7,567 bases of DNA from Sphingobacteriia bacterium. Its GTDB lineage: Bacteria; Bacteroidota; Bacteroidia; NS11-12g; UBA955. Below the pieces are notes generated by a model that searched no databases, was not told the DNA's origin, and saw nothing but the letters and a program-made list of their open reading frames with translations. Shown piece after piece: positions 7,540-7,567 of the stretch. The DNA lies in contig JAGKXC010000094.1 of the NCBI GenBank assembly GCA_021151535.1, forward strand, positions 1 to 7,567. The letters run 5' to 3'. The stretch's first letter is position 1. Each line of letters opens with the position of its first letter. The translations under genes were made by a program, and so were the position numbers.

Positions 7540-7567
7540 GAATTTCGATATTTTATTAATTTAACTT

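Overview
The window is AT-rich DNA that looks like it comes from a member of the Bacteroidota with gliding-motility or type IX secretion (T9SS) machinery. Three protein families point there: a secreted protein ending in a gliding-motility-associated C-terminal domain, a PorP/SprF-family outer-membrane protein, and an OmpA-type protein with the domain order of the T9SS component PorE. No Shine-Dalgarno-like sequence stands out before any of the genes, which also fits this phylum. I cannot name the genus.

All coding content is on the minus strand and reads right to left as a compact three-gene cluster with gaps of 20 and 29 bp, almost certainly one operon. First (7539-3358) is a 1393-residue secreted surface protein: signal peptide, SprB-like repeats, four Ig/HYR-like modules, a long acidic array of thrombospondin type 3 (TSP3) calcium-binding repeats, and a T9SS sorting domain. 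Second (3337-2405) is a 310-residue PorP/SprF protein. Third (2375 to beyond the left edge) is a periplasmic peptidoglycan-binding protein with helical/TPR-like, PD40 propeller, carboxypeptidase-regulatory-like and OmpA domains, followed unusually by a Ser/Thr/Asn-rich linker and its own TSP3 repeats. Its C-terminus is outside the window.

Read together, the genes look like a self-contained secretion and anchoring module: a T9SS substrate, its dedicated PorP/SprF outer-membrane partner, and a PorE-like protein that could tie the complex to the cell wall. The most unusual points are the homogenised 84-bp repeat array in the first gene, which includes a nearly identical tandem pair, and the same 28-residue repeat reappearing downstream of the OmpA domain in the third gene. 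There are no RNA genes, insertion sequences, CRISPR arrays or convincing terminators. Only 28 bp lie upstream of the first gene, so its promoter cannot be assessed.
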